Below are positions 17,759-27,083 of a DNA stretch of 64,000 nucleotides, in pieces (positions within the stretch are counted from its first letter, which is position 1; each line of letters opens with the position of its first letter). A model generated the notes under the pieces. The model did no database searches, was not told the DNA's origin, and saw nothing but the letters and a program-made list of their open reading frames with translations. The position numbers were made by a program, and so were the translations under genes. Origin of the DNA: Nocardia sp. NBC_00403 (GTDB lineage: Bacteria; Actinomycetota; Actinomycetes; Mycobacteriales; Mycobacteriaceae); the NCBI RefSeq assembly GCF_036046055.1, contig NZ_CP107939.1:6138001-6202000 (forward strand), in the 5' to 3' direction.

Positions 17759-19180
17759 CTAGGCAGTGCGCCTGAGGTAGGCGAGCGCCGCGTCGGCGGC
17801 ATTGGCACCGCACATACCGTGCGCGCCGGGGCCCGGTGGCGTCGCGGCCGAGCAGATGTACATACCCCGCACCCCGATGCTGTACGGCGACAACGTGATT
17901 CGCGGACCGAACACCAGCTGGCGGACATCCTTCGAGCCGGTCATGATGTCGCCGCCGACATAGTTTGCGTTGTACGCGGCCATCTGCGTTGTGTCGCGGA
18001 CCGTTTGGCCCACCATCCGATCCCGGAAGCCGGGCGCGAATCGTTCGATCTGGGCGATGATTGCCGCGGTGGCGTCACCGGTGTAGCCGTTGGGCACGTG
18101 CGCGTAGGTCCACAGCGGGTGCACCTTGCCGACCGAGCGCTGCGGATCGGCCAGATACTGCTGACCGACCAACACGAACGGACGCTGCGGCATCCGCCCG
18201 GCGTGGATCTCGCGCTCCGTGGCGGCGAGTTCACCGTAGCTGCCCGCAAGATGTACCGTGCCTGCCCGGCGCGCGTCGGGGTTGGTCCACGGCACCCCGC
18301 CCTCGATCGCGAAGTCCACCTTGAACGCGCCGGGTCCCTGCCGAAAATGCCGGTAGGCGCGGGCAATTCGAGACGGTAGGTGGTCACCGAGGATACCGGC
18401 CACGGCATCCGGGGCAAGATCGAACATGGTCACATCGCTGGTGGGCAATTGTGCGGCGGCCTCGATCCGGATATCGGTCTCGATCTTGCCGCCGAGATCG
18501 GTCAGCAGCGCAGCCAACGCAGTGGTGATGGACTGGGAGCCGCCCGCCGCCACCGGCCAGCCGTGCCGGTGCCCGGCAGTGAGGATGCCGAGCCCTATGG
18601 CCGAGGTCAGCGGGTAGTGCAGCGGCCGAAATGCGTGCGCCGCAACACCTCCGAACAATGCCCTGGCCTCGTCGGTGCGGAACAACCGCGCCAGCGTGGA
18701 ACCGGGAAGCACGGTCGGCAGGCCGAACCTGGCCAGTGTCAACGGATGATGCGGGAACCGCAGCAGCGGCCGCATAATGTCTTCGGAGAGTGCGTCGAAC
18801 CGCGCGGACGGCGCACCGAACAACAGCCGCCACCGCTCGTCGTCTCGCCCCAGCCCCGCCGCGGTCCGCTCCACCGACCGGTAGAGCGTCGCGCCCCGGC
18901 CGCCGTCCAGCGGGTGCACGCAGTCGATTTCCGGTGTGCACCAATATAATCCGTAGCGCTCTAAGTCGAGACTGTTGAGGAATGCCGAGCCAACGGCCAT
19001 CGGGTGGGTGGCCGAGCACTGGTCGTGCAGCAGGCCGGGCAGCAGTGCCTCGCCGGTGCGGGTGCCGCCGCCGATCTCGCCGGCGGCCTCCAGCACGGTC
19101 ACCTGCACGCCCGCCTCGGCGAGGGCAACGGCGGCGGCGAGTCCATTGGGCCCGCCGCCGACAACGGTCGCTGTGGTCAT
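17759..19180 (-). CDS. FAD-dependent oxidoreductase (phytoene-desaturase/NAD(P)-binding amine-oxidase-like)
   Basis: The start at 19180 gives 473 residues opening MTTATVVGGGPNGLAAAVALAEAG, a textbook FAD-binding GxGxxG motif followed by LEAAGEIGGGTRT. The C-terminus has GMYICSAATPPGPGAHGMCGANAA, the FAD-closing motif of phytoene desaturase-like proteins. Its ATG overlaps the DUF3556 stop (ATGA), implying translational coupling. The substrate is unknown; the PHA-like locus suggests a lipid or acyl substrate. Confidence 0.85.
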   Translation of the reverse strand: MTTATVVGGGPNGLAAAVALAEAGVQVTVLEAAGEIGGGTRTGEALLPGLLHDQCSATHPMAVGSAFLNSLDLERYGLYWCTPEIDCVHPLDGGRGATLYRSVERTAAGLGRDDERWRLLFGAPSARFDALSEDIMRPLLRFPHHPLTLARFGLPTVLPGSTLARLFRTDEARALFGGVAAHAFRPLHYPLTSAIGLGILTAGHRHGWPVAAGGSQSITTALAALLTDLGGKIETDIRIEAAAQLPTSDVTMFDLAPDAVAGILGDHLPSRIARAYRHFRQGPGAFKVDFAIEGGVPWTNPDARRAGTVHLAGSYGELAATEREIHAGRMPQRPFVLVGQQYLADPQRSVGKVHPLWTYAHVPNGYTGDATAAIIAQIERFAPGFRDRMVGQTVRDTTQMAAYNANYVGGDIMTGSKDVRQLVFGPRITLSPYSIGVRGMYICSAATPPGPGAHGMCGANAADAALAYLRRTA

Positions 19181-20988
19181 GCCAGCGCTCCGTGTCCGTG
19201 TTCCTGCTCGTCGCGGGCGGCGGGTCGGGCGGACAGCGCCAGTGACCAGGTGACCTCCAACGGGATCGGCCCGTTGGGCAGCCACGGCTGCTCCTCGACC
19301 GCCTCCGCTACCTTCCAGGTGCCTCGCTCGATAACGCCGAGCGCGGCGTCGATCACTTTGTAGTGCTGCACCTTGCTGCCCCAGGCTTGCGACTCCACCC
19401 AGACGATCACCAGTTCGCCGGGTTCGAAGCCAACCTCCTGCTGCACGGCCCTGATCAGATCCTCGTTGTGCAGGTGTCCGTCACCGAAGTTGAAGCCGAT
19501 CAGCGAGTTGCAGATGAATTCGGCCTCGCGCACCGTCCGGCTATCGATATCTGGCAGGTTTTTCAGCAGCACCGAAAACAGGCCGCGGCCCTGGCTGTGC
19601 ATGGTGCGCCAGGCGATGGTCTGCTGCATGGTGATCTCGGCCCACTGCGGTTCGTAGCCGAATTCGACGAACTGGTCGATCTGATTCTTCGCGCTGCGGG
19701 TCACCCTGTTCAGTTTGCTCTCCGCGCCCGGTGCGAAGGCCCAGACCGCCGAGGCCCAGTTGCCCGCGTACTGGCGCATCGACGGCAGGAACGAGACCTT
19801 ATCCGGCCTGAAGTTGCCCAGGATCGGGAAGAACAGCAGTCCGGCGATGAGCGTGGCGGCCAGCCACGGCGAGGAGATATCGGTGAGTCCGTAGCCGTCC
19901 CAGTTCGGGAAGCCGAGGAACAGAAAGACGGTCGCGTAGGCGAACAGCACATTCCATTCGAGTGGCACCGCGAGCGGGAAGGTGGAGACGATGAACAGGT
20001 GGAAGATGACCATCACCGTCGCCGCGGCCACGGTCAGCCAGATATTGGTGGAGAAGAACAGCACCAGTGGGGTGATCACTTCTACCGTTGTACCGCCGAC
20101 GTGCGCCATCACATCCGCGATCCGAGACGGGCGCAGGTCTCGCGGGAAGTCACGGTAGTGCGCCCGCTTGAGCCACTTGAACGGAACCGACGGGCTATTG
20201 CTCACCATCGGCGGTACCACCTGCGAGAAGTGCTTGCCGAGTTTCGAGACGCCCGCACCGACCCACACGACCAGGATCAGCAGCTTCAGCGCGATGATCA
20301 TGTCGACGAACGGCAGCACCGCGAAGAAGAACAGTGCCGGCAGATACTGCTCGCCGCGCGCGCCGAGGAAAACTGTCTTGTCGCGCAGACCGTTGATGAT
20401 CAGCAGCACGATCGGCGCGATGAGCAGCACTGGGCGCACCAGCCCTGAGGTGTTCTCCGGCTCCGCCGCCGACAGCGAATCACTGTGCACGCCAGGGGCC
20501 AGCAGCGACGCGGCAAGGCTGATCAGCAGCGCAGCGTATAGCGCGACGTCGAACCGGGTGCGCCGGTCGCCCGCGGTGCCGGGCACCCACTTCCACGGCC
20601 GCAGCCGGATGGTGCCCGGCCGGGCCCAGAAGAGAATGCCGCCGGTCATCGGCTTCACCTTGCCGGCGAGCGGTCCCCACGAACCGGCGACGCCGATGGT
20701 CTCCAGCAGCACCGTCCACAGCACGAACTTTTGATAGACAATCGGCTGGTCCCACCATTGCGAGACATGCCAGAACGCCGGGAGATCGGAGGTCACCGTG
20801 GCCACGACGATGCCGCCGAGTGCGTAGAGGACCAGCAATTTGAGAATGTAGATGGTGTGCACCATCCGCGGCGACCCGAAGCCGTGCTCGGCCCAGTTGG
20901 CGGCGAGGATGCGCATACGCTCCATCAACGGTTTCCGCAGAAAGGTGTCGGGATCTACCTGCGGCAGATCCGGTTTCGTGAATCCCAT
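19177..20988 (-). CDS. DUF3556 membrane protein
   Basis: This 603-residue protein opens MGFTKPDLPQVDPDTFLRKPL, the DUF3556 N-terminus. It has several membrane helices, e.g. around LLVLYALGGIVVATV, VLLIAPIVLLIINGL, IALKLLILVVWVGAGV and LVLFFSTNIWLTVAAATVMVIFHLFIV, then a soluble C-terminal domain. The family has no assigned function. It lies between the acyl-CoA ligase (33 bp upstream) and the FAD oxidoreductase (4-bp overlap), so it is firmly part of this operon. A role in handling or transferring a membrane-associated lipid substrate is inference. Confidence 0.85.
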   Translation of the reverse strand: MGFTKPDLPQVDPDTFLRKPLMERMRILAANWAEHGFGSPRMVHTIYILKLLVLYALGGIVVATVTSDLPAFWHVSQWWDQPIVYQKFVLWTVLLETIGVAGSWGPLAGKVKPMTGGILFWARPGTIRLRPWKWVPGTAGDRRTRFDVALYAALLISLAASLLAPGVHSDSLSAAEPENTSGLVRPVLLIAPIVLLIINGLRDKTVFLGARGEQYLPALFFFAVLPFVDMIIALKLLILVVWVGAGVSKLGKHFSQVVPPMVSNSPSVPFKWLKRAHYRDFPRDLRPSRIADVMAHVGGTTVEVITPLVLFFSTNIWLTVAAATVMVIFHLFIVSTFPLAVPLEWNVLFAYATVFLFLGFPNWDGYGLTDISSPWLAATLIAGLLFFPILGNFRPDKVSFLPSMRQYAGNWASAVWAFAPGAESKLNRVTRSAKNQIDQFVEFGYEPQWAEITMQQTIAWRTMHSQGRGLFSVLLKNLPDIDSRTVREAEFICNSLIGFNFGDGHLHNEDLIRAVQQEVGFEPGELVIVWVESQAWGSKVQHYKVIDAALGVIERGTWKVAEAVEEQPWLPNGPIPLEVTWSLALSARPAARDEQEHGHGALA

Positions 20989-21021
20989 TGTTCTGCTCCT
21001 ATTTCTGACCGAGGGTGGATA

Positions 21022-22488
21022 TCAACAGTTTTCGATGGCGAGTCGCCGCAGCTTCGGCTTGTCGAGTTTGCCGACGTCGTTCTTGGGAAGGTCGTCGAGA
21101 ATCGTGATAGCGACGGGCAGTTTGTATTTCGACAGTGCGCCGCGAACGTGCTCGTGGATCTTCTCGGTCGCCAATCCGGTGCCCGAGTTCAGCGAGACAT
21201 AGAGCACCGGCTCCTCGCCGTAGACCTCGTGCGCGCGACCGACGACCGCGGCCTCGGCGATCTCCGGCAGTTGGTAGACCACGGTTTCGATCTCTTTGGG
21301 GTAGATGTTCTCGCCGCCGCGGATGATCATGTCCTTGGTGCGGTCGACCAGGACCAGGTACCCGTCCTCGTCCAGGCGGCCGATATCGCCGGTGTGCAAC
21401 CAGCCGTTGACCAGGGTTCGCGCCGTCTCCTCGCGGCGATTCAGATAGCCGCGCATGACATTCGGGCCGGAGATCAGCACCTCGCCGATCTCGCCGTCGG
21501 GTACCTGATTGCCGTCCGTATCCGCGATCCGAATCGACTGGCCGGGCAGCGGCAGCCCGACGGTGCCGGCCTTGCGCTTGCCGACGAGCGGGTTGACAGT
21601 GCTCGCGCAGGCACCCTCGGACAGGCCGTATCCCTCGATAATCGGTATGCCGTAACGATTTTCGAACCTCGCCAGCAGTTCCACGCTGGCCGGGGCCGCG
21701 CCGCAGATGGCAAAGCGTACCGAAGAGGTGTCGGGGCGGACCTCGGCGGGCAAATCGCTCAGCATCGTGTATATCGTTGGCACGGCGGAGAAATACGTCG
21801 CGCGACTGCGTTCGATCCGGTCGAAGAAGGTGCGCGGGCTGAACTTGCCTGCCACTGTGGCGCGGCCGCGGGCGAGCAGTGGCGAGAGAGTACTCGCCAC
21901 GATCCCGTTGACGTGGAACAGCGGCAGGATGAGCAGGCTGTGGTCGGCCGCGGTGAGGGCGAAGGTCTCGATCACCATGCGGCACATCGCATTCAGATTG
22001 GCGTGGTCGAGCATCACGCCCTTCGGGCGACCGGTGGTGCCGCTGGTGTAGATGAGCAGCGCCAGTGCGTCGTTGCCGAGCTGGGCCGGAACGAGGGCGG
22101 TGTCGGGGTCCACCGCGGTGAGCTCGGCGGCCGGGACAACGGCCCGCACCAGAACGTCGAAGGTGAGCCGCTCGGGCACGATCAGCACCTTAACGCCCGC
22201 ATCCGCGATCTGATAGGCGGCCTCGGTCGCCGTCAGCGCTGGATTGAGCGGGGTGGCCGCCGCGCCGAGACGCCAGGTGGCGAACAGCGATATGACCAGG
22301 GCCGCGGTATTCGGCAGCATGATCGCGACCACGTCGCCCGACGAAACGCCCGCGGCGCGCAGTGCCGTGGCGGCGCGCTGCACCGCGTCGAGAAACCCGG
22401 CGTTGCTGAGGTCGATGGTGTCGTCGGCGAGGGCGGGTGCGTCCGGATCGGCGGCGGCGCGACGGTCCGGCAGTGTCGAGAGGTTCAT
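21022..22488 (-). CDS. Acyl-CoA synthetase (AMP-dependent ligase)
   Basis: This 488-residue enzyme has intact adenylation motifs: YTSGTTGRPKG, EGYGLSEGA, LHTGDIGRLDEDGYLVLVDRTKDMIIRGGENIYP and the C-terminal PKNDVGKLDK Lys. It should convert a fatty or hydroxy acid to its CoA thioester. AGGA lies 7 nt before ATG. It is the first gene of the ligase/DUF3556/FAD/SDR operon and is divergent from the PucR-like regulator across about 160 bp. A decayed copy with its upstream region is at 14639-15573. Confidence 0.92.
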   Translation of the reverse strand: MNLSTLPDRRAAADPDAPALADDTIDLSNAGFLDAVQRAATALRAAGVSSGDVVAIMLPNTAALVISLFATWRLGAAATPLNPALTATEAAYQIADAGVKVLIVPERLTFDVLVRAVVPAAELTAVDPDTALVPAQLGNDALALLIYTSGTTGRPKGVMLDHANLNAMCRMVIETFALTAADHSLLILPLFHVNGIVASTLSPLLARGRATVAGKFSPRTFFDRIERSRATYFSAVPTIYTMLSDLPAEVRPDTSSVRFAICGAAPASVELLARFENRYGIPIIEGYGLSEGACASTVNPLVGKRKAGTVGLPLPGQSIRIADTDGNQVPDGEIGEVLISGPNVMRGYLNRREETARTLVNGWLHTGDIGRLDEDGYLVLVDRTKDMIIRGGENIYPKEIETVVYQLPEIAEAAVVGRAHEVYGEEPVLYVSLNSGTGLATEKIHEHVRGALSKYKLPVAITILDDLPKNDVGKLDKPKLRRLAIENC

Positions 22489-22563
22489 GAGCGGTCCTGG
22501 TAAATAGAGTATGCGGTATGGCTATAACTGTAGAAATCGGGCAGCCCTGTGACACCGTCGTGC
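22489..22563 (-). promoter_or_regulatory. Ligase-operon upstream region conserved with the duplicate at 14639
   Basis: Blocks preserved in both copies (read on the minus strand) are GCACGACGGTGTC, GATTTCTAC with GTT, spaced CAT/CC/TAC positions, and AGGACCGCT before the ATG. Because the duplicate gene itself has decayed, the better-kept upstream blocks may mark real promoter or operator sites, perhaps for the adjacent PucR-like regulator. Confidence 0.45.
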
Positions 22564-22650
22564 GTCGACGAAGTACGCCGCCGGTGTTGTCCCCGGAGAA
22601 CAACCCTGCAATTTCCCACGCGGTTACCGCCAAGTAGCTACCGTTGGGGA

Positions 22651-23934
22651 GTGACGAATCTTCGTCGCGACAGTGATGTCGATGTCAGCCGGTATGTCGC
22701 GGGGATCGCCGCCCGCATGAACGAGCGGGTGACCGATATCAGCGCGCTCCTCCGGCGCGGCCTCGAGGACGAGATCCCCGAATTGCGGGGCGACGCCCGC
22801 ACCGTCGAACTGCTCGGCGCCAGCGTAGAAGGCAATGTCGACACCATCCTGCATGCGCTGCAGCACGACATTCCGGTGGCTCGGATCAACGCTCCCACTG
22901 CTGCCATCGAATACGCCAGACGCCTTGCCCAGCACGGAGTTTCGGTCAAGGCCCTGGTGCGCGCCTATCGGGTCGGCCACCGGCGGATGACCGAGCTGGT
23001 CTTCGCCGAACTACGGGCCACCGATATCGCGCCCGCCGATGGTGTCACGGTCGTGGAGGCGATCACCAGCACACTGTTCGACTACATCGACTGGATCACC
23101 GAGCAGGTCGTCGCGGTGTACGAGACCGAGCGTGAGCAGTGGCTGGAAAGCCGCAACAGCGCCCGCGCACTGCGCGTGCGTGAGGTGCTGGCCGGGAAGA
23201 AGCCGGTCGATATCGATGCCGCGACCGAATCCATCCGCTACCCCCTGCATTGGCACCATTTGGCGTTGATCATCTGGTATCCGGACACCGGCGCGAGCGG
23301 CGACGAGTTGACCCGGCTGCAACGCTTTGTCCGTGAGCTGGCCGCGGCGGTCGGTACCGCGGCTGCGCCGCTGTTCGCGGCCGCCGACCGGATGAGCGGA
23401 TGGGCCTGGCTGCCATATCGGTCCGAGCAGTCCGATGCGGTGGCCAAGGTCCGGGATTTCGCGAGCAAGCGGGCCGATGCACCGCGGCTGACGATCGGCA
23501 TCATGGGCCAGGGGGTGCCGGGCTTCCGCCGGTCCCATCAGTATGCGCTGCTCGCGCGCTCGGTCGCGCTTACACGCGGGGATGTGGAACCGAGGATCAT
23601 GGCGGCGAGCGATCCAGGACTGTCGGCCGCGGCGCTGCTCGGCGGCAGCGCGGAGGTCGCCGAATGGGTGGGTGAGGTGCTCGGCGAATTGGCCACCGAC
23701 GACGAGAACGATGCCCGGCTGCGCGAGACGCTGCGGATGTTCTTGCACACCGGATCCAGCTACAAGGCGGCCGCCGCGGAGCTCGATCTGCATTTCAACT
23801 CGGTGAAATACCGGGTCGGGCGGGCGGTTGCGCGGCGCGGGCGGCCGATCACCGACGACCGGTTGGACGTCGAGCTGGCGCTGCTGATCTGCCACTGGTA
23901 CGGCGCGGCGGTGCTGCGGCCGAATACGGACTGA
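22651..23934 (+). CDS. PucR/CdaR-family transcriptional regulator
   Basis: The protein is about 427 residues if translated from GTG 22651; the start is uncertain because a G-rich site abuts it directly. The N-terminal half is a RsbRD-like helical sensor region (MNERVTDISALLRRGLEDEIPELRG ... YRVGHRRM), then a GGDEF-like linker, and a C-terminal PucR helix-turn-helix (LRETLRMFLHTGSSYKAAAAELDLHFNSVKYRVGRA). It is divergent from the ligase operon and precedes phaC, so it probably governs the PHA-like locus. Confidence 0.82.
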   Translation: MTNLRRDSDVDVSRYVAGIAARMNERVTDISALLRRGLEDEIPELRGDARTVELLGASVEGNVDTILHALQHDIPVARINAPTAAIEYARRLAQHGVSVKALVRAYRVGHRRMTELVFAELRATDIAPADGVTVVEAITSTLFDYIDWITEQVVAVYETEREQWLESRNSARALRVREVLAGKKPVDIDAATESIRYPLHWHHLALIIWYPDTGASGDELTRLQRFVRELAAAVGTAAAPLFAAADRMSGWAWLPYRSEQSDAVAKVRDFASKRADAPRLTIGIMGQGVPGFRRSHQYALLARSVALTRGDVEPRIMAASDPGLSAAALLGGSAEVAEWVGEVLGELATDDENDARLRETLRMFLHTGSSYKAAAAELDLHFNSVKYRVGRAVARRGRPITDDRLDVELALLICHWYGAAVLRPNTD

Positions 23935-24177
23935 CCGCAGCGACAAACCCACGCGCACACTTCGTTCTTTCCGGACAATGGCGCGCCCGCCGATCGGATC
24001 TACCGTTCTTGCATCAAATCCTGATGCGGTGCATCAGCAACGGAGCAGGCGCTACACCGACGATCCGATGCCTGCGGACAGCATGGTCCGTGGCATCGAA
24101 GGCCTAACCGCCCGTCGACGACGCCGCGCACCGGCCCGTTATCGAGGCCAGCCGACCATGTTTCGAGGAGTTCCACA

Positions 24178-25869
24178 ATGACAACAACCACCGACGCCGC
24201 TGACGAACTCGCGGCCCCGCTGGATCTGCTGATGACCAGTTCGGCGATCGGCGTCGGCCGACGTATGTTGCCCAATACTTCCTGGACCAGACTGGCGTTG
24301 AGTCTGGCCAAACAGCCGCGGACGGTCGCGGACCGGGTCGGCGCGTTCGGTCAGGAGCTGGTGACGATCGCCCGCGGGCATTCGGATCGACTACCGGTGA
24401 AGGGCGACCGGCGCTTCGACGATCCGGGATGGCAGGGCAATCCGCTGTTCAAGCGGTCCATGCAGGCATATCTGGCCGCCACCGTCACCGTCGACGCACT
24501 GTTCGCCGACGCGGACCTGGATTGGCGCGATGCCGAATGGATGCGATTCGTCCTGGATAACGTGATGGATGGCGTCTCGCCGAGCAATAACCCGCTCCTG
24601 AGCCCGGTCGCGTGGAAAGCATTGGTGGACAGCGGCGGTGCGAGCGCGGTGCGCGGATTACGGCACTTCCTCTCCGATATGGCCGCCGCGCCGCGGGTGC
24701 CGTCGATGGTCGATTCGGATGCCTTCACCCTCGGCGATACCGTCGCGACCACATCGGGTTCGGTGGTGCTGCGCACCGAGATGTTCGAGCTGATCCAGTA
24801 CGCGCCGCAGACCGAGCAGGTGCGAACGGTACCGCTGCTGATGGTGCCGCCGGTGATCAACAAGTTCTACATCATGGATATCGCCCCGGACCGCAGCATG
24901 GTCGAGTATTTCGTCCGTCAGGGCCAACAGGTATTCGCCATATCCTGGCGCAATCCGACTGACCGCCACCGAAATTGGGGCTTCGACGAGTACGGGCAGG
25001 CGATCATCGACGCGCTGGATGTCGTGGAGCGGATCACCGGCTCCGAGCGCACCCATTTGCAGGCCTCCTGTTCCGGCGGCATCATCGCCGCGATGACGGC
25101 TGCCCATCTGACCGCGATCGATCAGGCCCATCGACTGGCGAGTCTGACGCTCATGGTGACGGTGCTCGATCAGAGTCACGCGGGCTTCGCCGCGGCCGCG
25201 ATCGACGAGGAGTCGGCGAATATCGCGATCGCGCTCTCGGCCAAGAAGGGCTACCTCGACGGGCGGGCGCTGGCCGAGATATTCGCCTGGCTGCGGCCCA
25301 ACGATCTGGTCTGGCGCTACTGGGTCAACAACTATCTGCAGGGCCGCGCGCCCGCACCGTTCGACGTGCTGTTCTGGAATGCCGACACCACCCGGATGAC
25401 GGCAGCGCTGCACCGCGACATGGTCTCGATGGGTGTGCACAATTCACTGACCACGCCGAATCAGGTGAGCATGCTCGGCACTCCCGTCGACCTGTCCCAG
25501 GTCACCGTCGACACCTATGTGGTGGCCGGTATCGCCGACCATATCTCGCCGTGGCAGGCCTGCTACCGCAGCGCCCGGCTGCTCGGCAGCAAGGATCTGC
25601 GGTTCGTGCTCTCCACCAGCGGGCATATCGCCGCGCTGGTCAACCCCCCGGGAAATCCCAAGGCCTCCTATCGGATCGGTGCGGTCGACGACGCCGACCC
25701 GGGAGCGTGGCTGGATACGACCGCCGAGAATCCAGGCTCCTGGTGGCCGAATTTCGTCGAATGGCTGGCCGAACGCGGCGGTCCCGAGCGGGACGCGCCG
25801 CAATCGCTGGGTACGGCTGATCTGGCGCCGGTGGATTCCGCGCCGGGAACTTATGTGCTCGAACACTGA
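24178..25869 (+). CDS. phaC: Polyhydroxyalkanoate synthase (PhaC family)
   Basis: This 563-residue protein polymerises (R)-3-hydroxyacyl-CoA. The catalytic triad is readable: Cys298 in QASCSGG (the lipase-like box, here SCSGG rather than the common GYCxGG), Asp454 in GIADHISPW and His483 in STSGHIAAL. Other family signatures are NKFYIMDIAPDRSMVEYFVRQG and ISWRNP. The length fits class I. GAGGAG sits 7 nt before the ATG. It is followed by a short leader frame and the PhaZ-like hydrolase, and pairs with the PhaB-like SDR at 16870. Confidence 0.92.
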   Translation: MTTTTDAADELAAPLDLLMTSSAIGVGRRMLPNTSWTRLALSLAKQPRTVADRVGAFGQELVTIARGHSDRLPVKGDRRFDDPGWQGNPLFKRSMQAYLAATVTVDALFADADLDWRDAEWMRFVLDNVMDGVSPSNNPLLSPVAWKALVDSGGASAVRGLRHFLSDMAAAPRVPSMVDSDAFTLGDTVATTSGSVVLRTEMFELIQYAPQTEQVRTVPLLMVPPVINKFYIMDIAPDRSMVEYFVRQGQQVFAISWRNPTDRHRNWGFDEYGQAIIDALDVVERITGSERTHLQASCSGGIIAAMTAAHLTAIDQAHRLASLTLMVTVLDQSHAGFAAAAIDEESANIAIALSAKKGYLDGRALAEIFAWLRPNDLVWRYWVNNYLQGRAPAPFDVLFWNADTTRMTAALHRDMVSMGVHNSLTTPNQVSMLGTPVDLSQVTVDTYVVAGIADHISPWQACYRSARLLGSKDLRFVLSTSGHIAALVNPPGNPKASYRIGAVDDADPGAWLDTTAENPGSWWPNFVEWLAERGGPERDAPQSLGTADLAPVDSAPGTYVLEH

Positions 25870-25878
25870 AAGGTGATC

Positions 25879-25911
25879 ATGACAAAGCATCTCGAAGTGT
25901 GGCCGCGATGA
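25879..25911 (+). CDS. Ten-codon leader frame overlapping the next start
   Basis: ATG at 25879, after a good AAAGGTG ribosome site, opens MTKHLEVWPR and stops at TGA 25909-25911. That stop overlaps the ATG (25908) of the hydrolase, which has no ribosome site of its own. This is the layout of translational coupling through a mini-cistron. A frameshift that removed the true N-terminus of the hydrolase is the alternative. Confidence 0.4.
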   Translation: MTKHLEVWPR

Positions 25912-26729
25912 GTGCGCCGGAGGCTGCCACCTATGTCGAGGATCGCCTCATCGCTGTGCTCGGTCAGCAGATCCGGGTGCATGTGCGCTGGGGAACCGGG
26001 AGGCCGCTGGTGCTGTGCAACGGTATCGGCGCAAGCCTCGAGGTGCTCGATCCGCTTGTCACACAGCTGAATCCGGCTACAACTGTGGTTCGGTTCGATG
26101 TGCCGGGCAGCGGCGCATCGCCGGATTCGCCACTGCCGTACGGGTTTCCGTATCTGGCCGCCGTGCTCGGGCAGCTACTACGCAAACTCGACATCCGCGG
26201 GCGCGTCGATATCCTCGGACTGTCCTGGGGCGGTGCGCTGGCCCAACAGTTCGCCTTCCAGCATCCGCGGCGGTGCCGCACGCTGATCCTGGTGTCCACC
26301 GGTACCGGCGTGATCATGGTTCCCGGTCGGCCCACCGTGCTGCTGAAAATGCTGACACCGCGGCGATTTCTGGACCATCACTATGCTGCATCCATCGCCG
26401 GTGAGCTCTACGGCGGCTCTGTCCGCACCGATCCGGCCATCATCGAGCAGCTGTTCGATCGGCAGCTGATGGCTGGGTCCCGGGTCGGCTATCTGCACCA
26501 ACTGCTAGCCGGTTCGGTATGGACGAGCATCTTCGCGCTGCCGCTCATCCGGCAGCCCACGCTGATCATCGCGGGCACCGACGATCCGATCATCCCGATC
26601 GCCAATGCCCGCATCATGCACCGACTGCTCCCGCATTCGACCGTCCATCTGCACGGTGGCGGGCACGTCGACCTCATCACGAATGCCACCGAATTAGCGC
26701 CCGTCATAGAGAGATTCAGGACGGAGTAG
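25908..26729 (+). CDS. Alpha/beta hydrolase, PHA depolymerase-like
   Basis: This 273-residue alpha/beta hydrolase has the nucleophile elbow GLSWGG (Ser106), acid region AGTDDPIIP and GGGHVDL as the likely catalytic His. The stretch RFDVPGSGASPDSPLPYGFPYLA resembles intracellular medium-chain PHA depolymerases. It probably releases 3-hydroxyacids from polymer or oligomer made by PhaC. It lies 38 bp after phaC, with its start overlapping the leader mini-cistron. Confidence 0.8.
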   Translation: MSAPEAATYVEDRLIAVLGQQIRVHVRWGTGRPLVLCNGIGASLEVLDPLVTQLNPATTVVRFDVPGSGASPDSPLPYGFPYLAAVLGQLLRKLDIRGRVDILGLSWGGALAQQFAFQHPRRCRTLILVSTGTGVIMVPGRPTVLLKMLTPRRFLDHHYAASIAGELYGGSVRTDPAIIEQLFDRQLMAGSRVGYLHQLLAGSVWTSIFALPLIRQPTLIIAGTDDPIIPIANARIMHRLLPHSTVHLHGGGHVDLITNATELAPVIERFRTE

Positions 26730-26819
26730 TCATGAGCACATCGGTATCCCTCGGCGGGGCCGACTTCAACGGGCGATTCAGAGCGGGCGTTTCGCCCCGG
26801 TCGTCGCGAGCACCAGCGG

Positions 26820-26914
26820 CGAAGTCTCACGTGGTCCACGGCAGCCGGGGCGGTCGCTGTCGCCGGGCCGATACCGCTCGTTCCGCCGGTGACCAATACT
26901 GTTCGACTGTCCAT
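26820..26914 (-). pseudogene. N-terminal remnant of an SDR gene
   Basis: From ATG 26914 (GGGG-rich site upstream) the frame reads MDSRTVLVTGGTSGIGPATATA, a clear SDR cofactor-binding start. It then collapses into Arg/Pro-rich sequence with no NNAG or YxxxK. Only about 25-30 residues are recognisable. The fragment diverges from the TetR gene at 27091, so it may once have been that regulator's divergent target. Confidence 0.55.
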
Positions 26915-27053
26915 CGAATCCCCCTTTCCCAGTGGCGATTTCAACTTCCACACCGGCAGGACGCTCGAGTGCTCACATCGGCGAGATTCGCCTACTGGCG
27001 CGGCCGGAGGTTTGCGAAAATCGGATTCGATCGGAAAGGCCGGAGCGAAGGTG

Positions 27054-27083
27054 TTGACGCCCACAATATAGTGAGTGTACAGT
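27054..27083 (+). promoter_or_regulatory. Predicted leaderless promoter of the TetR gene
   Basis: TTGACG (27054-27059) and TACAGT (27078-27083) are good -35 and -10 matches with 18-bp spacing. Transcription would then begin at or next to the ATG at 27091, giving a leaderless mRNA, which is common in actinobacteria. No ribosome site is present before this ATG, in agreement. The -10 lies inside the operator dyad. Confidence 0.5.

Noticed and set aside
20731..22503. 590-codon plus-strand frame across the ligase and DUF3556 genes
   Set aside because: It is a shadow of two well-supported minus-strand genes; no family resemblance.
24675..25820. Overlapping plus-strand frame inside phaC
   Set aside because: It is the +2 shadow of phaC, Arg/Gly/Ala-rich, with no start context.
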